Shown here: positions 1 to 8,345 of the stretch, one piece after another
Layout of the letters: every line of letters starts with the position of its first letter
How positions within the stretch are numbered: position 1 is the first letter of the stretch
Assembly (NCBI GenBank): GCA_014879735.1
Contig: JACSRN010000132.1
Coordinates: 17,102 to 81,101, forward strand
Direction of reading: 5' to 3'
From: Paracoccaceae bacterium
Lineage (GTDB): Bacteria > Pseudomonadota > Alphaproteobacteria > Rhodobacterales > Rhodobacteraceae
Length of the DNA stretch: 64,000 nt
Made by a program: the position numbers and the translations under genes
Notes under the pieces: generated by a model
Seen by the model: the letters and a program-made list of their open reading frames with translations, nothing else
What the model was told of the DNA's origin: nothing
Databases searched by the model: none

Positions 1-733
1 GGGAAATGATCCGCCCGATTTCGCCACTTCCGGTGAACGAAAGCTTGCTGACGCCGGGATGGGCGGTCAGGGCGGCACCCGCTTCATGGCCATATCCCGG
101 AACGATGTTCACAACCCCAGGCGGGAAGATTTCGGCAATGTGCCGCGCCAGTTCCATGGTGGAAAGCGAGGCGTTCTCATCGGGTTTCAGCACCACCGTA
201 TTCCCGGCGGCAAGCGCAGGCGCAAGTTTGAACGCCGCCATGATCGCGGGCACGTTCCACGGGATGATCTGGCCGCAAACGCCGATCGGCTCGCGCCGTG
301 CCACAAAATAGCCGTTGGGGATCGGCCGACCGTAATCCTCATATGTCAGGATCGCCCCGGCAAAGTAGCGAAATTGCGAGATCGCCTTCAGATGATCGCC
401 ACGCACCTCGCTGCGGGCACGCCCTACGTCGAGCGTGTCGATGATGGTCAGGCGTTCCAGATCCCGTTCGATCGCATCCGCCAGTTTGAGAAGAAGGGCC
501 GACCGCACCTCGACCGAGGTGGCTTTCCAGGCCGGGAAAGCGGCACGCGCCGCCCTTACGGCCTCATCGACCTCGGCTGCCCCGCAGCGGGCGACATCGG
601 CCAGATGCTCGCCCGTTGCGGGATCAATCGCCGGAAAGGTGCCATTCGGCGCACTGTCTCGAAATGTCCCGCCGATGAATGGGCCATAGATCGGCATCAG
701 CCCCAGATTGGAAATCGAAACAGAGATGTTCAT
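1..733 (-). CDS. NAD(P)-dependent aldehyde dehydrogenase, C-terminus beyond window edge
   Basis: The first 244 residues of an aldehyde dehydrogenase are present; the gene runs off the left edge, which is why the ORF track does not list it. Visible family signatures are the N-terminal 'IDPATGE' segment, the Rossmann-fold stretch 'GQIIPWNVP' and 'GNTVVLKPDE' and the 'LSFTGSGEIGR' cofactor loop; the catalytic Cys/Glu lie outside the window. Start chosen at the ATG preceded by AGGAGA at good spacing. It is the last visible gene of the importer/enolase-superfamily operon (39 bp after the preceding stop), so it probably oxidises an aldehyde intermediate of that pathway to an acid. The substrate cannot be told from this fragment. 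Confidence 0.93.
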   Translation of the reverse strand, partial: MNISVSISNLGLMPIYGPFIGGTFRDSAPNGTFPAIDPATGEHLADVARCGAAEVDEAVRAARAAFPAWKATSVEVRSALLLKLADAIERDLERLTIIDTLDVGRARSEVRGDHLKAISQFRYFAGAILTYEDYGRPIPNGYFVARREPIGVCGQIIPWNVPAIMAAFKLAPALAAGNTVVLKPDENASLSTMELARHIAEIFPPGVVNIVPGYGHEAGAALTAHPGVSKLSFTGSGEIGRIIS

Positions 734-772
734 GGCTGTCTCCTAGCTGTTGATTGTGGAATGAACGGCGGC

Positions 773-1927
773 TCAGCTGGCTTGCCGCTGTTCGAAGCTG
801 GTCGCCGACTGGCCGGAGATGATCTCGTCCAGCCGGACATCGACGCCAAGGCCCGGCCGGGTCGGGCGAACCAGGTTGCCGTCCTTCACGGTCAGTTCGC
901 CCGTCATCAGATGATCATCCAGCCGGCAGAATCCATTCATTTCGCCAGGCAGCTTGAGGTTGGGCAACGAGAAGGCAAAATGCGCTTCGGCGGCATTGGC
1001 GACGTAGCCGGCAAGGCCATTGCCCACCGTCACCGGAATGCCCGCCGCCTGAAGGATGGCCGCGATCTTGCGGGCCGGCAGGATGCCACCGACCTTCATC
1101 AGCTTGATCTTGACGGCATCGGCCGCCCGCCGGTCCACAATGCGCAGGGCGTCTTCGGGTGTGCGCACGCCTTCGTCCGCGATCACGGGGGCGTCGATGG
1201 CTGCCGCGATCCGGGCCATTCCCTCGATATCCCAGCCTGCGACCGGTTGCTCGAACGCCGATGCTCCAGCCTTTTCAAGCGCACGGATATGCGGGATCGC
1301 TGTATCCGCCCGATAGCCGATGACATGCAGCGACTGGCTGAAATCGACCGAAATCGAAACGTCGTTCCCCACGGCCTCGCGGACGGCAGAGACGTTCTCG
1401 ATATCCTGCCGCAGGCTTGCGCCGACCCGAAGGTTGATGAACCTGAAACCCTGATCCACATAGCCGCGGGCCTGTGCGGCCAGCTCGGCAGAGGGCAGGA
1501 TGCCAAGATGCGGCGCACACAATGGAATGCTCTCGCGGACCGCGCCGCCGATCATGTCGAAGACCGGCCGATCCGCGATCTTTCCCATGATATCGTGGCA
1601 GGCAAGGTCGATGGTCGCATGGGCATAGAGATGGCCGCGTGCGACGCGCTGCATCCGCTCATGGATCGCTTCCAGATCATAGGGATCCGCGCCGATCAGG
1701 ACGGGGGCAAGCTTGTTGTCGACCACCGCGATGATCGACTCCTGGAACTCCTCGAAGGGGGAGTAGAGCGCCGCGCTTGTCGTGCTCTGGCCAAAGCCCA
1801 CGACGCCGGCGTCGGTTTCAACAACGGTCAGCACCGAAGTGGAGACCCGCCGGTCCACCAGCGCGGTGATATAGGGAATCAGCATGGGCGCTTGCACCGC
1901 ATAGGCGCGCACGGATGTGATCTTCAT
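773..1927 (-). CDS. Enolase-superfamily (mandelate racemase/muconate lactonizing type) enzyme with altered KxK motif
   Basis: A 384-residue protein with the N-terminal capping domain and C-terminal TIM barrel of the mandelate racemase/muconate lactonizing group. These enzymes abstract an alpha proton of a carboxylate bound to Mg2+ and catalyse dehydration, racemisation or cycloisomerisation. The three metal ligands look present (Asp195 in 'SVDFSQ', Glu226 in 'FEQP', Asp251 in 'IADEG'), as does Lys273/Lys275 in 'VKIKLMKVGG' on the opposite face. The usual second-strand KxK is replaced by Asn165-Leu-Arg167 ('FINLRVG'), so the usual general-base lysine is missing. It sits between the ABC transporter and an aldehyde dehydrogenase on one strand, indicating a sugar-acid catabolic role. 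Substrate unknown. Confidence 0.9.
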   Translation of the reverse strand: MKITSVRAYAVQAPMLIPYITALVDRRVSTSVLTVVETDAGVVGFGQSTTSAALYSPFEEFQESIIAVVDNKLAPVLIGADPYDLEAIHERMQRVARGHLYAHATIDLACHDIMGKIADRPVFDMIGGAVRESIPLCAPHLGILPSAELAAQARGYVDQGFRFINLRVGASLRQDIENVSAVREAVGNDVSISVDFSQSLHVIGYRADTAIPHIRALEKAGASAFEQPVAGWDIEGMARIAAAIDAPVIADEGVRTPEDALRIVDRRAADAVKIKLMKVGGILPARKIAAILQAAGIPVTVGNGLAGYVANAAEAHFAFSLPNLKLPGEMNGFCRLDDHLMTGELTVKDGNLVRPTRPGLGVDVRLDEIISGQSATSFEQRQAS

Positions 1928-1977
1928 CTGGAGTTCTCCATTCGTTTCATGTGAATTTCAGTACAGCCGCCTGACGG

Positions 1978-4506
1978 TCAAACGTGACCTGTCCGGCGCC
2001 TGAAGTGCGAGTAGAGGGCAACCGCGCTGATGGTCAGGGCACCCAGCAGCAGGTATTGCCAGGCCGGCGGCAATTTCAGGAAGGTGGTGACGTTGAAGAC
2101 CTGCTGAACCAGTAGCGCGCCCAGCAATGCGCCGACATAAGAGCCGCGTCCGCCAAACAGGCTGGCCCCGCCAAGCACGACAGCCGTCACGCTCATCATC
2201 GTGTAGTCGACGCCGGCCGTTGGGTCGCCGATCCCGATCTGAGCCATCAGCATCAATGCGCCGAGATAGGCAAACAGCGCCGCAATGGCATAGGCCGAGA
2301 ACAGCACGGCCCCGACCGGAACCCCGATACGCCGGGCGTTTGCCATGTGAGAGCCCACCGCCCGCAGGGACAGGCCCCAACGGGTCCGCCGCGTCGCCCA
2401 TTCCATTCCGATCGCCAGCAGGATGACGATCACGAAGGCGACGGGAACAAAGCCGATCCTTGTGCCGATGGCCGCAGTCACCGAGCTGTTGATCAGCCCG
2501 CCGGGTATGTCGCGCAAGAACAGCGACAGGCCGCGCAAGGCCATGAAGGTTGACAATGTGGCGACGACCGGAACGATCCCGACCCAGCGGATCAGCGCGA
2601 AATTGACAGTTCCGACCAGCAGCGAGGCCAGCAGTGCCAGGAAAAACCCCAGTGCGATCCCGGCCGGGCCGACATCATCGAGGATGAAGAACGAGGCGAC
2701 AACAACGGCAAACCCCGTAAGCGGCCCCAGTGACAGATCGATACCGGCGGTCAGCATGACGGTCAGCTGCCCCAGGACGACAAAGGACAGCGCCGTTGCA
2801 AGGGTCAGCACATTGCCGAAATTCCCGGCCGTCAGATAGTAGGGATTGACGCTTGCGACATAGGCCGCCAGCACCAGCATGGAAAATGCAAGGAACAGTC
2901 CCGGTGCGAAGTCGCCGGTCAGGAAGCGGGCCAGGGACGACACCTGTTTCCGCGTCGAAGCTTGCGTGCGCAGGGTGGTTGCGGTCAGCGCGGCATGGGT
3001 AATGTTATGTTCGGTCAACTCGTCGCCTGCAAGGTCCCGCACGACGCGGCCGCGCGAGAAGACAAGTACCCGATCACACAGCCCCTGCAGCTCGATGGCA
3101 TCTGCCGAGGCGATGATCACGGCGCGTCCCTGATCTGCCGCCGCGCGCAGGATCTGATAGATTTCAAGCCTGGCCCCGGCATCCACGCCCTGGCTTGGCT
3201 CGTCGGCCAGCACGACCGCCGGTTCATTCGCCAGGACCCTGGCAATGACGACCTTCTGCTGGTTCCCGCCGGAAAGGGTGCTGACGGGCACCTCCGGTCC
3301 GCCCGCCTTGATGCCGAGGCTTGCCATGCTGCCGGCAACAAGATCGCCTTCGCGCCGGCTTGAGACGACGCCAAGCGTGCTGTTTCTTGCCAGGCTGGAC
3401 AGGCCGATGTTCTTGAAGACCGACAGGGGCCGCAGCAAGGCCTCTGTTTGGCGGTCGCGCGAAATATAGGCGATACGGGCGCGTCCGGCAGCGACCGGGG
3501 TATCGATCCTTGCCGTCTTGCCAGCAACCTCGACCTCTCCACGACTGGCCTCAAGACCAGCCAGCGCCCGCAGGAATTCCCGTTGGCCGTTACCTTCGAT
3601 TCCGGCGAGGCCAATGATCTCGCCGCGCCGGATCGAGAGGCTGACATCCTCGAAGGCCTTGCCGGACAGGCCGCCGGTCTTGAAGATCGGCGTGTAATCC
3701 CTGCCAATCGCGACCGATTTCGGCGGAAAGGCAGAGGCCAGCGTGCGACCGACGACAAGGTCGACGATTCCCTTTTCGGTGACAGAGGCTGCGTCGAATG
3801 TTCCGCGGATTTCACCATCCCGCAGCACCGTCACCTGATCGGCAATCGCCTTTACCTCATGGATCCGGTGAGAGATGTAGACGATGGCGGTGCCGCCGGC
3901 GGCCAGGTCCCGGATCTTGCGGAACAGACGCGCCACCTCGCTGGCGTTCATGTGTTCTGTCGGCTCATCGAGAATCAGGACCTTTGGCGAAAGGGCCAGC
4001 ACCCTGACGACCTCGATAAGGTGCTGGTGGGCCAGCGGTACATCCTCGACCCGCGCCAGAGGATCGATTTCCGCCCCCCAGTACCGGATCTGCTCTCGGA
4101 ACCACGCCGGCAGATCGCGCCGCTTTGGCCGAATGGCACGGGGCAGCGACAGGGCCAGGTTCTCGACCACCGTAAGATCGGGAATAAGCACGGGATGCTG
4201 CGAGACAATGCCAAGGCCATGGTCGCGCGCCGCTGTCGGGTTGTCAGTCTGGACCGGCGATCCGCCGATCGTCACGCTGCCTTCATCGGGCCCAAGCATG
4301 CCGGACGCCACGGCCATCAACGTCGATTTTCCGGCGCCATTCTCGCCGACAAGCGCGCGGATTTCACCGGGATAGGCCGCAAAGTCCACCGCCTTCAAAG
4401 CCCTCACCGAACCGAAGGACTTCGAGACCCCATGCATCGACAGAGCCGCAGGAACCGAGGCAGAGTCGTTGATAGGGGCAATCTGTCTCTGGCCGCTCAG
4501 GCGCAT
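1978..4506 (-). CDS. CUT2-type ABC importer: tandem ATPase fused to permease
   Basis: An 842-residue chain that joins what are normally two proteins. Residues about 20-500 are an RbsA-like tandem ATPase. Domain 1 has a normal Walker A ('GENGAGKST', residues 54-62) and Walker B ('LILDEP') but a degenerate signature. Domain 2 has the degenerate 'GIEGNGQRE' P-loop usual for the second domain and a good 'LSGGNQQ' signature with 'VLADEP'. Residues about 530-842 are an RbsC-like permease with many hydrophobic helices. The linker is uninterrupted. Start preceded by GAGGAAA. Its partners are the binding protein and a second, separate permease upstream, so the translocation pore is probably a heterodimer. 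Family knowledge points to a monosaccharide, polyol or nucleoside substrate. Confidence 0.93.
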   Translation of the reverse strand: MRLSGQRQIAPINDSASVPAALSMHGVSKSFGSVRALKAVDFAAYPGEIRALVGENGAGKSTLMAVASGMLGPDEGSVTIGGSPVQTDNPTAARDHGLGIVSQHPVLIPDLTVVENLALSLPRAIRPKRRDLPAWFREQIRYWGAEIDPLARVEDVPLAHQHLIEVVRVLALSPKVLILDEPTEHMNASEVARLFRKIRDLAAGGTAIVYISHRIHEVKAIADQVTVLRDGEIRGTFDAASVTEKGIVDLVVGRTLASAFPPKSVAIGRDYTPIFKTGGLSGKAFEDVSLSIRRGEIIGLAGIEGNGQREFLRALAGLEASRGEVEVAGKTARIDTPVAAGRARIAYISRDRQTEALLRPLSVFKNIGLSSLARNSTLGVVSSRREGDLVAGSMASLGIKAGGPEVPVSTLSGGNQQKVVIARVLANEPAVVLADEPSQGVDAGARLEIYQILRAAADQGRAVIIASADAIELQGLCDRVLVFSRGRVVRDLAGDELTEHNITHAALTATTLRTQASTRKQVSSLARFLTGDFAPGLFLAFSMLVLAAYVASVNPYYLTAGNFGNVLTLATALSFVVLGQLTVMLTAGIDLSLGPLTGFAVVVASFFILDDVGPAGIALGFFLALLASLLVGTVNFALIRWVGIVPVVATLSTFMALRGLSLFLRDIPGGLINSSVTAAIGTRIGFVPVAFVIVILLAIGMEWATRRTRWGLSLRAVGSHMANARRIGVPVGAVLFSAYAIAALFAYLGALMLMAQIGIGDPTAGVDYTMMSVTAVVLGGASLFGGRGSYVGALLGALLVQQVFNVTTFLKLPPAWQYLLLGALTISAVALYSHFRRRTGHV

Positions 4507-4560
4507 GGTTTCCTCGTCTGTTTGCTTGTGATGGGGCCTTCACGATTGGTCGGAGGAGCA

Positions 4561-4579
4561 CCCGCCGCTGTGTGGCGGG
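4561..4579 (-). terminator. Intercistronic stem-loop after the binding-protein gene
   Basis: CCCGCC and GGCGGG pair across a 7-nt loop, 17 nt downstream of the binding-protein stop codon and before the next gene of the same operon. There is no U-tract, so it is more likely an mRNA-stabilising or partially terminating hairpin. Such elements often keep binding-protein levels above those of the membrane subunits (inference). Confidence 0.5.
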
Positions 4580-4595
4580 CGCTCGGATCGCATCG

Positions 4596-5696
4596 TTACT
4601 TGAAAAGCTCCGCCAGCTTTTCGATGCCGAGGCCCGACGACAGCATTGCATCTGCAGGCAGCGAGGGCTCGCATTTTGGCTCCATGCCGGTCACCGTGCT
4701 GTCCTCGATGATCGGCATCTCGATGATCGAGGGTTCGGGATTCTCGATGCCTTGCGCATGGGCAACGGCCTTGCGCAGGGCAAGCCGGACCAGCCAGGTC
4801 CGCGAGCTGACCGTCATCAGTTGAAAGTCCGGATTGGCAGCCTTGTTCTCATACCAGAGGCAAGCAAGTTCGTTGACGTCCTGGGCCGCCCAGGGAACCA
4901 GCGGTTTCTGCGCCGCGACGAAGGCTCTCAGCCCGCCGACGGATCCGCCGCCATAATCCGAGATGATGCCGTCGATCTCGCCCTGCGCCAGCAACCCGGC
5001 AACCACTTTCTGCGTCTCGGCCGGATCCCAATTCGTATCCAGCGCACGATCGCCGATGATTTCCATCTCGGGATACTGCGAAAGCGCCTCCTTGATTCCT
5101 TCGTATTCGGTTTTGCTTTGCAGATTGCCCGGCGTGCCGCCGAGGAATGCGACCCGGCCCTTGTGATCGAGTTGCTCCGCGATCCATGCGCCCCAGGTCA
5201 GCCCATCATGGAAGGCGTCGGAGGCAACGAATTCCACATAGTCCTTGCCAGGCTCACCGCCCGGCGACGCCGCATAGGGAACCACGGAAATACCCGCGGC
5301 GAAGGCCTGGCGGATCGTCGGAAGCATTGCCGGCCCGGCATCGGGCAGCACCACGATTACCTCGACCCCCTGCGCAACAAGACCCTGAAGATCAGAGATC
5401 GTCTTTTGCGGGTTGCCCTGGCCATCGACATAGAACGTTTCGGTGATCGTGTCACACTTGCTGGCTTCGTCCTCGAACTCGGCACGGGCGGTCCGCCGCC
5501 AGGAATTGCCACCGAAACCGTCGACCAGCGCGACACGAATGGGTTTGGTGCCGCAAAACTGCTCGATAGACAACAGCTCATCAACGGTGCCGGTGCGGCC
5601 GAGATCTGCAGACCACGCTGCACTTGTCGTCGCCAGCACCCCGATCATCGTAAGACAGGATATCCTGAACTTGCCGATATTTGACTTCATTTTCAC
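4596..5696 (-). CDS. Periplasmic sugar-binding protein of the ABC importer (RbsB-like)
   Basis: A 366-residue protein with a Sec signal peptide ending near 'TSAAWSA', followed by a type I periplasmic-binding fold. The opening strand 'IRVALVDGFGGNSW', the 'LVAQGVEVIVVLPDAG' segment and 'GISVVPYAA' are typical of the RbsB/Peripla_BP_4 group. It would capture the ligand in the periplasm and deliver it to the two permease domains. It sits between the separate permease gene (28 bp upstream) and the ATPase-permease fusion (89 bp downstream, with a hairpin between). The ligand cannot be read from sequence; the group covers pentoses, hexoses, polyols and autoinducer-like molecules. Confidence 0.92.
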   Translation of the reverse strand: MKMKSNIGKFRISCLTMIGVLATTSAAWSADLGRTGTVDELLSIEQFCGTKPIRVALVDGFGGNSWRRTARAEFEDEASKCDTITETFYVDGQGNPQKTISDLQGLVAQGVEVIVVLPDAGPAMLPTIRQAFAAGISVVPYAASPGGEPGKDYVEFVASDAFHDGLTWGAWIAEQLDHKGRVAFLGGTPGNLQSKTEYEGIKEALSQYPEMEIIGDRALDTNWDPAETQKVVAGLLAQGEIDGIISDYGGGSVGGLRAFVAAQKPLVPWAAQDVNELACLWYENKAANPDFQLMTVSSRTWLVRLALRKAVAHAQGIENPEPSIIEMPIIEDSTVTGMEPKCEPSLPADAMLSSGLGIEKLAELFK

Positions 5697-5724
5697 TTTC
5701 TCCTCCGCTGCTATGCCGGGCCGA

Positions 5725-6702
5725 TTATGTTCTGGCCCCGCCTTTTGTTCCCCGCATCCGGCCGATGCCCTCGGCCATTGATTTCAGCGACATGCCGATG
5801 ATGATCGTTGCCGACTGGATCAGAAGCTGCACGGATGTCGGCGCTCCGATCGACAGGACGATTTGGCCAAGCTGGGTCAGAAACAGGGCGGCAATTGCGC
5901 TGGCAACAATGTTGGCCACCCCCCCGGTCAGCGCCGTCCCACCCAAAACCACCGCAGCGACCGTCGGCAACAGCAGGGTATCGCCGACGAAAATTCCCGG
6001 TGTCTTCAGAAAGGCCGCAAGAAGGATTCCGGCGACTGCGTAGAGGATCGCCGCAATCACGTAGGATGCGATGGTGTAGAATGGGACCCGGATCCCGACC
6101 GCATGGGCGGCGACCGGATTGGCACCTGCCGCCTCGAACCGACGCCCCATCACCGTGCGGTTCAGGGCAAATGCCGTCACCGCGATGATGCCGATTGCCA
6201 CCAGCAGGGTATTCGGCAGTCCAGCCACCGTTCCCAGCGCCCACAGGCTCAGTGCATCCGCGGCAGTCGATGGTATTCCGCCAGACAGCCACTGGACCAG
6301 GCCAAGCGCAAAGGCGTTGACGGCCAGCGTCGCCACCAGCGGCGTAACCGAGAGCAAGCTCACACAAAGCCCGCTTACAAGACCGGCCAGGGCACAGGCC
6401 AGAATGGCAAGCGCCATCGCCTCCAGGATCAGCCTGTCATCCAGCCCCGGATATTTCGTGATGATCAGGGCGGACAGCGAAACGATGCCGGGAACGGACA
6501 GGTCCAGCCCGCGTTGCTGGATCACCAATGTCTGTCCCACAGCCGTAAGCGCCAGCACGCCGGCAAATGGCAACATAGAGACCAGTGCCGTCCAGGACAG
6601 CGACCCCGGGGCGATCAGATAGCTGACCAGAAACAGGGCGCCCGTGGCGGCATAGATCGCCGGATATCTGTCGGGCCGGATGCTCGGAAACCTCACACGC
6701 AT
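5725..6702 (-). CDS. CUT2-type ABC importer permease (RbsC-like)
   Basis: A 325-residue inner-membrane protein with about eight to ten hydrophobic helices and the CUT2 permease pattern ('DLSVPGIVSL', 'VVLGGTALTGG'). The ORF track starts 22 codons earlier, but the ATG at 6702 has GGAGG six bases upstream and begins a plausible N-terminus ('MRVRFPS'), so that start is used. It is the first gene of the importer operon and lies about 105 bp downstream of a strong LacI-type operator. It probably pairs with the permease domain fused to the ATPase downstream. Confidence 0.92.
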   Translation of the reverse strand: MRVRFPSIRPDRYPAIYAATGALFLVSYLIAPGSLSWTALVSMLPFAGVLALTAVGQTLVIQQRGLDLSVPGIVSLSALIITKYPGLDDRLILEAMALAILACALAGLVSGLCVSLLSVTPLVATLAVNAFALGLVQWLSGGIPSTAADALSLWALGTVAGLPNTLLVAIGIIAVTAFALNRTVMGRRFEAAGANPVAAHAVGIRVPFYTIASYVIAAILYAVAGILLAAFLKTPGIFVGDTLLLPTVAAVVLGGTALTGGVANIVASAIAALFLTQLGQIVLSIGAPTSVQLLIQSATIIIGMSLKSMAEGIGRMRGTKGGART

Positions 6703-7264
6703 CTGGCACCTCCGACCCGCAAACGCGAATGCGTGCACTTGCCGCCCTGCTCCATGCCCGCCTCCCAAGCTGGCCCCGATCTTTGCTAACGCTACCGCAG
6801 TTCATACTATATTGCAACCGCGTGCAATATTTGCGATTTTGCTGTTTAATGGAATGATTTTATTGTATTTTTATGACCGCAAGCGTAGATCAATTCTGGT
6901 GTTGAAAAAATTTCAGCCTGCGTGTTGCCCACGAATCAAAGGGAATCTGGCGGTTGTCTCGCCCGCACACCTTCAGAATTGGCTTGTGGCGCGTGGTGGA
7001 CGCCCACTTCTTGCAAGCGCTGGCAAATAGATCGTTGATGGATCAGGGTGCGCCTGGACGTGGTGACGTTCAGGCCCGCCGCATGGCGGACACTTCAAGC
7101 CCATCGTTGCGATTGCCCTGGGATGCCGGGAAACGCCAGATCCTTCCGGCGCTCGCCCCGACAGGGCGTCGGGCATAGCCGCCCGCCTTCAGCAACGCTT
7201 GCCAACCCAGCCCGCGATCGCCGCCTGGATCTTTCCTCTGGAATGCTGGTCAAGGCGGCCGGCG
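6703..7264. other. Intergenic region: promoter/operator of the importer operon plus a possible decayed small ORF
   Basis: The part nearest the permease (6703-6905) carries the operator described separately and an AT-rich promoter stretch unlike the surrounding GC-rich DNA. The remainder (about 6906-7264) holds no convincing gene. On the minus strand, 7107-6950 reads like a small zinc-ribbon protein split over two frames (see findings). No terminator with a clear U-tract was found. Confidence 0.5.
6809..6830 (-). promoter_or_regulatory. LacI-family operator of the ABC importer operon
   Basis: A perfect inverted repeat, ATATTGCA-accgcg-TGCAATAT, with the central CG typical of LacI-family sites. 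It overlaps TATAGT on the minus strand (6811-6806), a good -10 hexamer, so a bound repressor would block the promoter. The inner 16 bases match the crotonase-gene site at 8110-8125 at all but two positions. The likely ligand is the LacI-family protein encoded at 8346-9371 (inference). Confidence 0.75.
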
Positions 7265-8065
7265 CTATCGTCCGGTGAACCGCGCCGCCCGCCCTTCCAT
7301 ATGTGCGGCGGCCCCCTCGTCGGCATCAGCGGTCCATTCAAATTCAGCGCGCAGCTGGTCGGACAGTCGGCGCGCGGCGGCAAAGCCCGGCTCCAACCGC
7401 GCCTGCATGATCCGTTTTGCGCCGCGCAAAGCCAGCGGGCCATTGGCCAGAAAACCGGCGGCCATGGCGGTCAATGCGCCGGGAATGTCACCCTTGGGCA
7501 CAACGGACTGCACGAAACCGATACGCTCCATTTCTGCGGCATCGATCTCGCGTGCCGAACAGATCAGCTCAAGCGCACGTGCATGCCCCACCACCATCGG
7601 CAGCCGAACGGGCGCGCCCGCACCGGGAAAGCCGCCCCATTTCGCCTCGGGCAGCGACAGCCGGCTGTGTTCTGCGGCGATGCGGATGTCGCAGGCCAGC
7701 ACCAGTTCAACCGCACCGGCGCACACATAGCCATTGATGCCGGCGATCACCACCTGCGGAAGCGCCTCAATCGCATCAAAGGTGCGATTGGCCAGCCGGA
7801 CCACGTCCAGCACACCATCCTTCCCGAGTGCAAGCTTGATGCCGGGCGTCAGGATCCCCTTTGAAAACCAGTCGCTCCCCGCACCGCTCAGCGTGACGAC
7901 ATGAACCGAACCGTCTGCGGCAAGGCGGCTGCAGAGGTCAAGCAGGGTCTGCAGCACGGCCGGTGCAAGCAGGTTGTCCTCGGGCTGGTTATCGATGACG
8001 ATGTCCGCCCGGCCCGCGCCCAGCGACAAGCGGACGCCAGGGCCAGCCTCTTCAGGGTTGCTCAT
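7265..8065 (-). CDS. Enoyl-CoA hydratase/isomerase (crotonase) family protein
   Basis: A 266-residue crotonase-fold protein. Glu in 'GAVELVLACD' and Glu in 'SLPEAKWGGFPGAGA' match the two acid/base glutamates of enoyl-CoA hydratases, and the surrounding glycine-rich oxyanion-hole region is recognisable. It probably acts on a CoA thioester, but hydratase, isomerase and hydrolase members share this pattern, so the reaction is not assigned. The ORF track begins 25 codons upstream; the ATG at 8065 has GAGGTG just ahead and is preferred. A strong promoter and LacI-type operator sit 33-60 bp upstream, shared in sequence with the importer operon. That ties the gene to the same regulon. Confidence 0.88.
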   Translation of the reverse strand: MSNPEEAGPGVRLSLGAGRADIVIDNQPEDNLLAPAVLQTLLDLCSRLAADGSVHVVTLSGAGSDWFSKGILTPGIKLALGKDGVLDVVRLANRTFDAIEALPQVVIAGINGYVCAGAVELVLACDIRIAAEHSRLSLPEAKWGGFPGAGAPVRLPMVVGHARALELICSAREIDAAEMERIGFVQSVVPKGDIPGALTAMAAGFLANGPLALRGAKRIMQARLEPGFAAARRLSDQLRAEFEWTADADEGAAAHMEGRAARFTGR

Positions 8066-8097
8066 CTTCACCTCGCATGGATCCGTCCGATCCGGCG

Positions 8098-8125
8098 AGC
8101 ATAGCAAGTATGCAAGCGCGTGCAA
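8098..8125 (-). promoter_or_regulatory. Promoter with embedded LacI-type operator for the crotonase-family gene
   Basis: On the minus strand, TTGCAC (8125-8120), a 16-bp spacer and TATGCT (8103-8098) form a good sigma-70 promoter. ATGCAAGCGCGTGCAA at 8110-8125 covers the -35 box and half of the spacer. It differs from the importer-operon operator core TTGCAACCGCGTGCAA at two positions only. Confidence 0.72.
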
Positions 8126-8345
8126 AGTGACCACATGCAAAGGTCAACACGTTCCGCCAGCCCTGCGCCGGCCACGACCTTCGAGCCTGGGTCGCACCAG
8201 TTGCTATCCCAGGAGCGGCTTAAATCCACCGATCCCGGTCATTTTATCGGCCGTCGCTCGTTTTGTGGGTAGATACTGGCCATCCAGTTGTGCCATGGTC
8301 ATTGCAATCGGTATCACTCATAGTGCGAACCATCGAAAGCCCAAT

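Noticed and set aside
59-1954. 631-residue plus-strand ORF
   Set aside because: Antisense shadow of the aldehyde dehydrogenase and enolase-superfamily genes; composition (Arg/Gly/His-rich) and lack of any domain are typical of GC-rich antisense frames.
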